This document shows, piece after piece, positions 43,751-52,274 of a DNA stretch of 64,000 nt. Location of the stretch: positions 1,054,001 through 1,118,000 of the forward strand of contig NZ_CANLVF010000002.1 of the NCBI RefSeq assembly GCF_947494555.1, written 5' to 3'. Under the pieces are notes generated by a model. It had not been told where the DNA came from and did not search any database. It saw only the letters and a program-made list of their open reading frames with translations. A program made the translations under genes and the position numbers. The number at the start of each line of letters is the position of its first letter. Positions within the stretch are counted from its first letter, which is position 1. The DNA comes from an uncultured Roseibium sp. GTDB lineage: Bacteria; Pseudomonadota; Alphaproteobacteria; Rhizobiales; Stappiaceae.

Positions 43751-45637
43751 CTACTCGCTCAAATAGAACTCATCCATTCGATGAATGCCAAAATGAGCAC
43801 CCGGATCCCAGCCATAAATGCCCTCAAGCGGAACATTCTTGACGTCCTTGATGACGACGGGCTGGCGGACACCTGAAACCAGACCGATATGGATGGTTTC
43901 CTCGGCGTGGATCTGAAGAATCTCCTCCCAGATCTTGGTGCGCTCTTCCGGTGTCTTTGACACAAGCCAGGACCGGTAGAGTTCCATCAGCCGCTCAGCG
44001 GGCGGCCAATCGGGTTTTTCACCGCCTTCGCCCTGGGTTTCGTAATAGTCACCCCATGAATGCCAGGACAGTTCATCTCCGCGAACCGGAACGTAGTCGG
44101 ATGGTGGCATTTCCGAAGTGGGAATGCCGTTTTCAAAGCCCCACCAGACCGACATAAGAAGATCGCCCGCAATAGCGCGTTCGCGCATGTTGTCCCGCTG
44201 GCTTGGCTTTGCGAACAATTTGATGCCGATCTCGCCCCACATCTCACTGACCAGTTCGAGAGCATCTTCCTGAACCTGTGCCTCACCGGCGGTCTCGACG
44301 ATGATCTCGAGCGGACGTCCGTCGGGCAGCAATCTGATACCGTCTTCGTCACGCTCAGTCAGACCGATCTCATCCAGAAGCGCATTCGCTTTTTCCGGAT
44401 CGTAGTCTGCCCACTTGCTGGTGAATTCTGGCTTGTAAAGAGGACTTGCAGCCAGAACGGTATCGTTGCCGGGCGTGCCGAGACCGAAGAACAGCACACG
44501 ATTGAGCAGAACGCGGTCAATACCGAGCGACAGCGCGTGCCGGAAACGCGAGTCGCGCAGGAGCTCGCGCCAGACCGGATCCTTCACTGTCAGGTTCGGC
44601 TTGATCGCGATCTCCGAGCCCTTCGCATTGGACCAAAGCGCCGTCACGTAGTCGTTCTGCTTCTCGCCTTTCTTCAGAACAGTAATGTCCGAGAAACTCA
44701 GGTTGCGCGCCTGAAGATTGCTTTCACCGGCTTGCGATTTCGCCGGAATAAGCTTGCCGTCGGCGACCGTCATGATGACTTGGTCAATGTAGGGCAGCTG
44801 CTGGCCCGTGCTGTCGACACGGTGATAGAAGGGATTTCGCTCCAGAACGAAGCGCAGGTCGCTGTCGTCCCTCTTGCGGACCCAGGGCTGCAATGTCGGC
44901 AATTCAACATTGCGGGCGTTGTACATGTCGTCTTTCTTGTTGTGCAGCGGTGCCCAGCTGCGCGCCTTTACCTTCTCAGCTTCCTTGGAAATGAAATCCG
45001 GATCACCGTAATTCTCATGAAACTGCCTCAGGTAATGCGAGGGCCGGTAGATGAACGGTGGCCTGGACTTTGCCAGCTCCGGCAGGAAAAGCGGGTTCGG
45101 GTCATCCCACGTGAAACGGACAGTCGTGTCGTCGATAACTTCGAATTTCGGCCCTTTACCATTTACGACAAGAAAGGGTGGCAAGCCGGACGGCGTCAGG
45201 TTTTCATTGCTGACAATGTCTTCGAAGTAGTAGCGGATATCTTCGGCGTCGAATGGATCTCCGTCGGACCATTTGTGGCCTTCACGCGTGTGCAGTGTGA
45301 ATATCCGGCCATCTTCAACCTCGACATTGGCCAGAATATCGGGAACCAATTCGAGTTTATCGTTGTATCCCACCAGACGGGCATAGCCCCATACGTTGAT
45401 CAGGCGAACATCTTTTGCGCGGCCGATCAGCGTGTCAAGCGAACCACCTTGCGTGCCGACCGTGCGTCCCTTTGCTTCCATGTCGACGACAAGCGGTTCG
45501 GCAGGCACGCGCTCGGCGACAGGTGGAAGCGACGCATCCAGTCCGGGCGTCTCCTTCAGTTCCAGTGCCGCCAGCGGCGACACGATCAAGGCCGCTGTAA
45601 CAAACAGCCCCGTCCTCTTCCAGTCCATTAACTTCAT
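43751..45637 (-). CDS. Peptide ABC transporter substrate-binding protein (SBP_bac_5)
   Basis: 628 aa from the ATG at 45635-45637; the reading from 45685 is not preferred. Signal peptide (residues 1 to about 23), then a family 5 solute-binding fold with IFTLHTREGHKWSDGDPFDAEDIRYYFEDIV, WVRKRDDSDLRFVLERNPFYHRVDSTGQQLPYID, and RFRHALSLGIDRVLLNRVLFFGLG. Typical length for oligopeptide or related binding proteins with an extended middle domain. Starts in an ATGA overlap with the ATPase gene, so they are coupled. Confidence 0.9.
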   Translation of the reverse strand: MKLMDWKRTGLFVTAALIVSPLAALELKETPGLDASLPPVAERVPAEPLVVDMEAKGRTVGTQGGSLDTLIGRAKDVRLINVWGYARLVGYNDKLELVPDILANVEVEDGRIFTLHTREGHKWSDGDPFDAEDIRYYFEDIVSNENLTPSGLPPFLVVNGKGPKFEVIDDTTVRFTWDDPNPLFLPELAKSRPPFIYRPSHYLRQFHENYGDPDFISKEAEKVKARSWAPLHNKKDDMYNARNVELPTLQPWVRKRDDSDLRFVLERNPFYHRVDSTGQQLPYIDQVIMTVADGKLIPAKSQAGESNLQARNLSFSDITVLKKGEKQNDYVTALWSNAKGSEIAIKPNLTVKDPVWRELLRDSRFRHALSLGIDRVLLNRVLFFGLGTPGNDTVLAASPLYKPEFTSKWADYDPEKANALLDEIGLTERDEDGIRLLPDGRPLEIIVETAGEAQVQEDALELVSEMWGEIGIKLFAKPSQRDNMRERAIAGDLLMSVWWGFENGIPTSEMPPSDYVPVRGDELSWHSWGDYYETQGEGGEKPDWPPAERLMELYRSWLVSKTPEERTKIWEEILQIHAEETIHIGLVSGVRQPVVIKDVKNVPLEGIYGWDPGAHFGIHRMDEFYLSE

Positions 45638-47520
45638 GCTGCAGTCCCCTCTTGTGCCCCGGAATTCTTTAGTCCGGGTGCGCAAACAAAATGATCTGGT
45701 TCCATTTCTACCATCAGCGGTTCAACGCCGTCGGTTATTCGAAACGGCTCCGGCCAGATGTCCGGTTCGCTGGCTCTGTTGGCATCCAGCACTGCAAAGT
45801 CCAAAGGCGCTGACAGGTCCGGTTCCGGAACGGCGGACAACAACGCCTTGGTATACGGATGGAGCGGATTGCCAACGACTGTTCGTGTCTCTCCCAGTTC
45901 AACCATGCGTCCGCGGCACATCACTGCGATACGGTCCGCTACATAGTCTACCACTGCCAGGTTGTGGCTCACGAACAGATAGGTGAGATTCAAGTCACGC
46001 TTCAGATCCTGAAGCAGATTGAGGATCTGCGCCTGCACCGAAACATCGAGCGCCGACGTCGGTTCATCGCACAATATGAATTCGGGATTGAGCGCAAGCG
46101 CCCGCGCAATGCCGATACGCTGCCGCTGACCGCCGGAGAAAGAATGCGGGTAACGGCGCAGGAACCTCGGGTCCAATCCGACGAGATCCATGAGATTTCG
46201 CACACGTTCAGACCGCTCCTGCTGGGTTCCGATCCCATGAACGTCGAAGGGTTCAAGGAGCGTATCGTTGATTGTCATGCGAGGATTGAGCGAAGAAAAC
46301 GGGTCCTGGAAAATGAGCTGCACCCGCCGCCGGTAGTCCATCAGGTCAGCGCCCTTCAGATCGGCGATATTTTCCAGACCCTTGCCGCGGTTATAGAGAA
46401 CCTCGCCACCTTCCAGATCGAGTGCACGGAGGATGGCCTTTGCAGCGGTTGTCTTGCCGGACCCGGATTCGCCAACAAGACCAAGGCATTCGCCGCGCCT
46501 GATCGTCAGGCTAATGTTGTCCAGCGCGGTCATGGTCTTTGTCCGCGAACTGAGCAACGATCCCTTGCGCAGCGAAAACCTTTTGGTGACATTGCGCATT
46601 TCGACCAAGGGCTCGCCCGGGGCAACGTCGCAATGGGGCCGGTTCTTTGTCAGGTCTTCCGACTTCAGCTCAATCGGCCGAATTGGAACGAGGCGGTCAT
46701 CCTTGTCCATGTGAAAACTCGGAACGGCGTTCAGCAGTGCTTTCAGATAGTCATGCTGGGGATTGGAAAAGAGTTGCTTGGCCGTGCCCTTTTCCATGAT
46801 CCGGCCATGATAAATCACGGCGATCTCGTCCGCCATATTGGCCACGACGCCAAAATCATGCGTAATCATCAACACCGACATGCGAAGCTCGGACTGAACC
46901 TCGCGAATGAGTTTCAGGATTTCCGCCTGGATCGTGACGTCGAGCGCCGTTGTCGGCTCGTCGGCAATCAGGAGCGCCGGATGGCAGATCATCGCCATGG
47001 CAATCATTGCGCGCTGGCGAAGTCCGCCGGACAGTTCAAAAGGATAGGTATCGAGTGCGCGCTGGGGATCGGGAAACTGTACCAGACGCAGCATTTCCTG
47101 CGTCAACTCCCGCGCTTCAGCGCCTGAAACATCGCGGTGAAGCAGCGCTGCTTCGCCGATCTGGTCGCCGATCGTGTGCAGCGGCGAAAGCGATGTCATG
47201 GGCTCTTGAAAAATAATCGCAACGCGGTTGCCGCGCAGGTGCCGCATCTGCGGCCCTTTCCGCTCCAGCGCCGCAATATCCACCGGCGGTTCGGCGCCCG
47301 TCGGGTCAGCCAGGATCACTTTTCCTGACGAGATGCTAGCGGCCTGGGGCAAAAGTCCCATGATCGTTTGGGAAATAACGGTCTTTCCGGAACCGGATTC
47401 GCCGACCAGCGCAACCGTCCGATTCTCAGGAACGACAAAGGAAACGTCGTCAACGGCGCGCACACGGCCTTCCGCCGTATTAAAATCAACCGTCAGTCCC
47501 TCGATCGAGAGAACATTCAC
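45634..47520 (-). CDS. Fused double ABC ATPase of the peptide transporter (DppD-DppF type)
   Basis: 628 aa from the GTG at 47518-47520 with a GGGGAGG site; a TTG at 47541 is an alternative. It has two nucleotide-binding domains in one chain. The first has Walker A GESGSGKT (about residues 40-47) and [15 protein letters not shown] with [14 protein letters not shown]. The second has Walker [10 protein letters not shown] (about 355-363) and [15 protein letters not shown] with [13 protein letters not shown]. OppD-type C-terminal extensions follow each domain. It energises uptake through the two permeases. First gene of the operon. Confidence 0.93.
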   Translation of the reverse strand: MNVLSIEGLTVDFNTAEGRVRAVDDVSFVVPENRTVALVGESGSGKTVISQTIMGLLPQAASISSGKVILADPTGAEPPVDIAALERKGPQMRHLRGNRVAIIFQEPMTSLSPLHTIGDQIGEAALLHRDVSGAEARELTQEMLRLVQFPDPQRALDTYPFELSGGLRQRAMIAMAMICHPALLIADEPTTALDVTIQAEILKLIREVQSELRMSVLMITHDFGVVANMADEIAVIYHGRIMEKGTAKQLFSNPQHDYLKALLNAVPSFHMDKDDRLVPIRPIELKSEDLTKNRPHCDVAPGEPLVEMRNVTKRFSLRKGSLLSSRTKTMTALDNISLTIRRGECLGLVGESGSGKTTAAKAILRALDLEGGEVLYNRGKGLENIADLKGADLMDYRRRVQLIFQDPFSSLNPRMTINDTLLEPFDVHGIGTQQERSERVRNLMDLVGLDPRFLRRYPHSFSGGQRQRIGIARALALNPEFILCDEPTSALDVSVQAQILNLLQDLKRDLNLTYLFVSHNLAVVDYVADRIAVMCRGRMVELGETRTVVGNPLHPYTKALLSAVPEPDLSAPLDFAVLDANRASEPDIWPEPFRITDGVEPLMVEMEPDHFVCAPGLKNSGAQEGTAA

Positions 47521-47541
47521 CGCGTATTTCCTCCCCGGCAA

Positions 47542-47722
47542 GGATTGTCTGCGTGAGACTTACTAAGCCTTTTTTGCAGCACCAAGACAACCAAATTCGC
47601 CGATGGATAGCAATGCAGAAATCTGCAGATATTTGCTGTGACCTGTATCACAACGATCAGAATCTGGTCTTTTTTTCAGAATCTTGTGTCAATCCGGCAA
47701 AAGCGAGGCCGTTATACCTTCG
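47542..47722. other. Intergenic region upstream of the peptide transporter operon
   Basis: 181 bp between the fused ATPase start and the end of the cyclase gene. No ORF and no U-tract hairpin was recognised. It probably contains the operon promoter, since no other minus-strand gene reads into it closely. Confidence 0.35.
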
Positions 47723-49603
47723 CTACTCTGCAGCTGATACAGGAAGCTCTTGCGGCGAAGTCTCGCCGGTCGGTGCAAGGGGGTGAGGATCTATCCAGTA
47801 GACCTCCATCAAACCGCTGCGCCCACGCAGATGATGCGCACCAACGGGGCGCTTGTGCTCCTCGCCCGGCAGCCTGGAGACCGTATCGGCACTTGCAAGG
47901 ATGGTGACTTCCGGCTCGCCTTCCACTTCCTTGCCAAGTGTCTGAAGCCTTTCCGCTGCGTTCACGGTATCGCCGACGACCGTATAGTTCCAACGGTCAA
48001 GCGCCCCGACATTGCCGACGACGGCAGGTCCAGAGTGTATCCCGATGCGCGTAAACATGACCGGCCGCCCATCGGCTCTGGCGTTGACATTGGACTCGTG
48101 CAGCGCGGCCGCGATCCGCCTGGCTGTTCTCACAGCCGCTTCGGCATGATCGGGCCGCTCATCGGGAGCTCCCCAGAATGCAAGCATGCCGTCGCCGAGG
48201 AATTTGTCGACCGTGCCCCCTTCCGCCTCGACGGCTTCCACGAGAATGGCGAAGTGGTCATTCAACAGTCCCGCGGTTTCTTCCGCGCTCATGTGCTCTG
48301 AAAGGGCCGTGAAGCCGACAATGTCGGTGAAAAGGATCGTCAGGTCGGCTTCGCGCGCCTCGGCCGCCTGCCCGCCCCCTAGCCGCATCAGCTTAATGAA
48401 CAAGGAACGGGGTACATAGGTGTTCATGGCCTTCAGGCCTTCAACCATGGAATTGAAGGCAAGAGCGACCTGATCGATTTCGGCAACACGGCTGCGCGGC
48501 ATCGGCTCGACATCGTTCAACGACAGGCTGCCGACCCGCTCGGATTGTACAGCGAGATTGCGAAGCGGCCGCGCAACCCGGCGCCCCAGCCAGAACGCGA
48601 TCAGGACCGAAATTACCAGCGCACCGAAACCGACGAACATCGACCCTGCAAGCCTGCGCACTTCCCTCGACACGGTCGCGCTCTGGTAATATTGCCCGAT
48701 TGTCCATGGCTGATCGCTGAACCCGTCCAGCGCGGCTTTCATGATGATGTATTCATCATCATTCGCTTCGACAAAGGACACTTCGATACCGAGATCCGCG
48801 GCTTTCTGAAACTCGTCGATAGGCTGTTCGTCGACCATGGCGGCAAGTACCGGATCTCCGATGTTGTGCCAGGCGTCCGGTAAGTTCTCCTTGATGGAGC
48901 CTCCGGTCTGCAGTTCGCTCGCGTCCGAGTGCATTATGACGCGACCGCTGCCGTCGATAATGAAGATTGTGTTGGTGAAGCCTTCGTCCTGGGCTCTGAC
49001 AATATGAGTCAGGTCCTTCATCGAAGTTGCCGCAGTCAGCGTACCAATCAGCTTATCATCTCTCACCAGCGGCACAGAAACATTCGCAAACAACCCCACT
49101 TCGTGCTCGACCAGCGGACCCCAGGTCGGCGCACTCGTGGGATTGAGCGAGGGAAGCTTCGTCGTGTTCATTCCAGGCGGTGGAACGTCCGCTTCGATGC
49201 GCCACAGCTTGCCATTGGGCGCCCGGTAAATACCGATGCGCCGTCCGTCGCTTGACGTCATCACGAGCGTCGTCACGTCACTGTTTGACTTGAGCGCTAT
49301 CGACAGGTCTTCGAAAGTGCGTTCTCTGTCGTCCAGGCCGAGCGTTCCGTCGTCAAAATAAGGCTTCAGCCCGATTACAGCGTTCTGCACCGAAGCAAAA
49401 TGGGTTCGGAGCTGTGCCTCCAGCGCGTTCGTGCTCAGGATCGTTTTGTCGTTGAGCAGTGAAAACGTGTTGCTGAAGTTCGCGCTCACGGACAGTCCAA
49501 GCACCAGGCCAATGGCGAGTGCAACAAACGCGCCGAACCCCAGGCCGACAATGGATGTCAGCGGGAGCTTGATCCGTCGATCGCCGCGCTTTCGTTCTGC
49601 CAT
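47723..49603 (-). CDS. Sensor-type class III adenylate cyclase (dCache-HAMP-CHD)
   Basis: 626 aa. Transmembrane helix at about residues 19-40, a periplasmic Cache-type sensor (about 45-310, with FNVSVPLVRDDKLIGTLTAATSM-like segments), second helix at about 320-342 and a HAMP linker (about 345-400, with RVARPLRNLAVQSERV). The class III cyclase domain (about 415-600) has metal Asp positions in LFTDIVGFTALSEHM and DKFLGDGMLAFWG and the base-recognition part NYTVVGDTVNAAERLQ. It probably makes cAMP in response to a periplasmic ligand. End of the operon with the Nudix, CoA-transferase and methyltransferase genes, though 110 bp separates it. Confidence 0.9.
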   Translation of the reverse strand: MAERKRGDRRIKLPLTSIVGLGFGAFVALAIGLVLGLSVSANFSNTFSLLNDKTILSTNALEAQLRTHFASVQNAVIGLKPYFDDGTLGLDDRERTFEDLSIALKSNSDVTTLVMTSSDGRRIGIYRAPNGKLWRIEADVPPPGMNTTKLPSLNPTSAPTWGPLVEHEVGLFANVSVPLVRDDKLIGTLTAATSMKDLTHIVRAQDEGFTNTIFIIDGSGRVIMHSDASELQTGGSIKENLPDAWHNIGDPVLAAMVDEQPIDEFQKAADLGIEVSFVEANDDEYIIMKAALDGFSDQPWTIGQYYQSATVSREVRRLAGSMFVGFGALVISVLIAFWLGRRVARPLRNLAVQSERVGSLSLNDVEPMPRSRVAEIDQVALAFNSMVEGLKAMNTYVPRSLFIKLMRLGGGQAAEAREADLTILFTDIVGFTALSEHMSAEETAGLLNDHFAILVEAVEAEGGTVDKFLGDGMLAFWGAPDERPDHAEAAVRTARRIAAALHESNVNARADGRPVMFTRIGIHSGPAVVGNVGALDRWNYTVVGDTVNAAERLQTLGKEVEGEPEVTILASADTVSRLPGEEHKRPVGAHHLRGRSGLMEVYWIDPHPLAPTGETSPQELPVSAAE

Positions 49604-49713
49604 CAGAGACAGGTCCCTTCATTGATCACAACAGCTTACCTGCCAGACCGTTTGCGTCAAATTAAGGCGAACGGCACGATCCGCAATCTTTTGAAGAAAG
49701 GCTCGACGAGCTC

Positions 49714-50298
49714 TTATGGCGTGAATTCACGCAAGGCCCGCTCCTGCAATAGCATGATGGTCTTTGCGTCACAGATAGCTCCTGAGCGGATCATCTTGAG
49801 CGCTTCCTTCAGTGGAACATGCATGACCTCGATGTCCTCGCCTTCGGTGACTTCACCTCCACCATCGCCGACCCTGTCCTTAAGATGGTAAGTTCCGGCG
49901 TAAAACGAAAGAAATTCCGTCACCGAGCCCGGGCTCATGTGGACGTCGAACAGATGCTCCAATGCGGAGACTTCGTAGCCGGTTTCCTCGATCAACTCAG
50001 AACGCATGCGGTCCTCAGGATTGGCCCCTTCGAGCAAACCAGCCGGTGTCTCAATCAGAAACGGGTCTTTGCCATTAAGGAGAACCGGCAACCGGAACTG
50101 ACGCGTTAAAAGAACGCAGCCGGTCTCCGGGTTATAGAGAAGGCAGGTTACGCCGTTGCCCCGGTCGTAGGCTTCCCGGATCTGTTCCTGCCACGAACCG
50201 TCCTTGCGCAGGTATTCAAACCGGTATCGTGTCAGTTTGCCCCAATTGTCAGACAGGAGTGTCTGATCGATAAAGCGCAAATAATCGGTGTTCTGCAT
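49714..50298 (-). CDS. Nudix hydrolase, NudK/GDP-mannose pyrophosphatase-like
   Basis: 194 aa from the ATG at 50296-50298. Nudix box reads GLLEGANPEDRMRSELIEETGY (about residues 90-110), with metal-binding Glu residues. The preceding VTCLLYNPETGCVLLTRQFRLPV and the later GGGEVTEGEDIEVMHVPL match ADP-sugar and GDP-mannose pyrophosphatases. It hydrolyses a nucleoside diphosphate sugar. Gap of 27 bp from the CoA-transferase gene, probably one operon. Confidence 0.85.
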   Translation of the reverse strand: MQNTDYLRFIDQTLLSDNWGKLTRYRFEYLRKDGSWQEQIREAYDRGNGVTCLLYNPETGCVLLTRQFRLPVLLNGKDPFLIETPAGLLEGANPEDRMRSELIEETGYEVSALEHLFDVHMSPGSVTEFLSFYAGTYHLKDRVGDGGGEVTEGEDIEVMHVPLKEALKMIRSGAICDAKTIMLLQERALREFTP

Positions 50299-50325
50299 AA
50301 TTATTGATATCCCAAATAAGACCAC

Positions 50326-51522
50326 TCACGAATTCGTAGTCTTGGTGTCCGGCGGTGCAAGGCCAAGCTCTGCAAGAACCTCCTGCGTATGTGCCCCCAA
50401 AGACGGTGCGGCGCGATCAAGTGCCAAATCAGCGTTTCGAAAGGTTATCGGCGTGCGCACCGAAGAGACCGATCCGCCAGCAACTCCGTCTGCGGGCAGG
50501 TCAACCCTCATGCCCCTATGGGCGACCTGCGTGTCGTTGAAGACATCTTCGACGGAATTGATCGGTCCTGCAGGCACACCTTCCATCTCGAGTGCGGTCA
50601 AAAGATCGTCCCTTGCGCGCGCTACCGTTTCTTCACACAACACGGGAACAAGCTCGGACCGTGCGGCAACGCGCGCCGCATTGGTTGCGTATTTCGGTTG
50701 TTCTGCGAGTTCGGGACGCCCGAGAACCCCGCACAGCCTTTTGAACTGGCCATCATTGCCAACAGCGATGATCAGGTGACCGTCCTTTGCGGGGAAGACC
50801 TGATACGGCACGATATTGGGGTGTGCGTTGCCCAGCCGTTTCGGCGCGTTTCCGGATACGAAAAAATTGAGTGCCTGATTTGCCAGAACGGCCACCTGGG
50901 CGTCCAGGAGGGCCATATCGACCCATTCCCCGTCACCGGTTTCATCGCGCCGCCGCAACGCCGCCAGAATTCCGATGACACCGTACAGGCCGGTAAAGAT
51001 ATCCGCGAACGCAACGCCGATCTTCTGCGGTGCGCCGTCGGGGTTGCCGGTCAGGTCCATGATGCCGCCCATGCCCTGGATCATGAAGTCGTATCCGGCG
51101 CGATGCGCATAGGGACCCGTTTGACCAAACCCTGTAACCGAACAATAGATCAACTTTGGATTGACCTGCTTCAGGCTGTCGTAGTCCAGCCCATATTTCT
51201 CCAGGCCGCCGACCTTGAAGTTTTCAATCAGTACATCTGCGTCGGCAACCAGCCGGCGCACGATTTCCTGCCCCTCTTCTGTCCGGAAGTCGGCGACGAC
51301 CGACCGTTTGCCGCGATTGCAGGAATGAAAATAGGCCGCATCACCTTCCTCGCCCGTCTCATCCTTGACGAAGGGAGGTCCCCATCCCCGCGTGTCGTCA
51401 CCCTGGGGGCTTTCAACCTTGATCACGTCCGCACCCAGGTCAGCCAGAGTCTGTCCCGTCCAGGGGCCGGCGAGAATGCGTGCAAGCTCAACAACTTTTA
51501 TGCCTTCAAGGGGCGCGGACAT
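50326..51522 (-). CDS. CaiB/BaiF family III CoA-transferase
   Basis: 398 aa. Family III signature at the N-terminus (LEGIKVVELARILAGPWTGQTLADLGADVIKVESP) with HSCNRGKRSVVADFRTEEGQE and KYGLDYDSLKQVNPKLIYCSVTGFGQTGPYAHRAGYDFMIQGMGG, where the catalytic Asp lies near residue 165 in this family. It moves CoA between organic acids. Substrates cannot be told. It sits between a methyltransferase gene (31 bp upstream) and the Nudix gene. Confidence 0.92.
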   Translation of the reverse strand: MSAPLEGIKVVELARILAGPWTGQTLADLGADVIKVESPQGDDTRGWGPPFVKDETGEEGDAAYFHSCNRGKRSVVADFRTEEGQEIVRRLVADADVLIENFKVGGLEKYGLDYDSLKQVNPKLIYCSVTGFGQTGPYAHRAGYDFMIQGMGGIMDLTGNPDGAPQKIGVAFADIFTGLYGVIGILAALRRRDETGDGEWVDMALLDAQVAVLANQALNFFVSGNAPKRLGNAHPNIVPYQVFPAKDGHLIIAVGNDGQFKRLCGVLGRPELAEQPKYATNAARVAARSELVPVLCEETVARARDDLLTALEMEGVPAGPINSVEDVFNDTQVAHRGMRVDLPADGVAGGSVSSVRTPITFRNADLALDRAAPSLGAHTQEVLAELGLAPPDTKTTNS

Positions 51523-51553
51523 GGCTTTTCTTCCAAGATTTTGTTAGAGGCCG

Positions 51554-52051
51554 TCAGGCGTCGGACGTCTTGCAGTAGATGTGATAGCGGCCAGGATGAA
51601 TTCCGTCCGGCTTTTCCATGATCTCGAAATTCGGCATTTCGAGCCTCAATGCGGTCAGCACGTAGCCGCCGACAGCCATGCGTTCGTTGATCAGCGGCTC
51701 CAGCCAATTGACGATCGCCAGATCGTTTGTGGGGTCTGCAGAGCCGATGTCGATATGCGCAAAAGACGCCTGAGCGCCAACCCGGGGGCCGCAAAACGCA
51801 AGCGTATCGCGAATGTCGCCAAGGATCATGTGATCAGCATCCGGCGCACAGCTCGGGTGGCAGTTCATGGCAAAGTCGAAAACGAAGATTTCCTTGTCCG
51901 GATAGATTTCGCGCAAATGATCGTAGGTGCGGCCGTTCCCCAATCCCAATTCCAAAACTGGACCCTCAACGGCGTTGACCTTGTCGACGAGATATTCCAG
52001 CAGAATTTTCTGCGAAGTCATGCGGCGGATAAAACTGTCCAGACGGCTCAT
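51554..52051 (-). CDS. Class I SAM-dependent methyltransferase
   Basis: 165 aa. Motif I ELGLGNGRTYDHLREIYPDKEIFVFDF (about residues 36-62) and SFAHIDIGSADPTNDLAIVNWLEPLINERMAVGGYVLTALRLEMP match a small SAM-binding methyltransferase fold. It may be translated from ATG at 52049-52051. An out-of-frame upstream ORF (52190-51966) covers the start region but is unsupported. First gene of a possible four-gene operon with the CoA-transferase. Confidence 0.8.
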   Translation of the reverse strand: MSRLDSFIRRMTSQKILLEYLVDKVNAVEGPVLELGLGNGRTYDHLREIYPDKEIFVFDFAMNCHPSCAPDADHMILGDIRDTLAFCGPRVGAQASFAHIDIGSADPTNDLAIVNWLEPLINERMAVGGYVLTALRLEMPNFEIMEKPDGIHPGRYHIYCKTSDA

Positions 52052-52274
52052 TCAACATTTCCCTGTGACTCAAGACGCCCTTCACATAGTCAAAGGCTGG
52101 CACAAGGTCAAAACCTGCCTTGAGACCCCAGGGGCTGCCTAATTCGAGAATGGCGAGACGGAATAAGAAACAGTACTTTGCCACAATCAATGATCATGGT
52201 AACGCGTTAGCCAGGGATGCCGACCAGACCCGAGAAATGCGGCATTCAGTTTGACACATCTTCAGGAGACCTCG

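Noticed and set aside
44060..45631. 523-aa plus-strand ORF opposite the peptide-binding protein
   Set aside because: Antisense shadow. The minus strand has a signal peptide, SBP_bac_5 motifs and operon coupling.
51966..52190. Minus-strand ORF overlapping the start of the methyltransferase gene, with protein-like composition (LELGSPWGLKAGFDLVPAFDYVKG)
   Set aside because: It runs out of frame into the methyltransferase gene, has no recognised family and no clear ribosome-binding site. It could be a remnant of a longer gene but is not supported as one.
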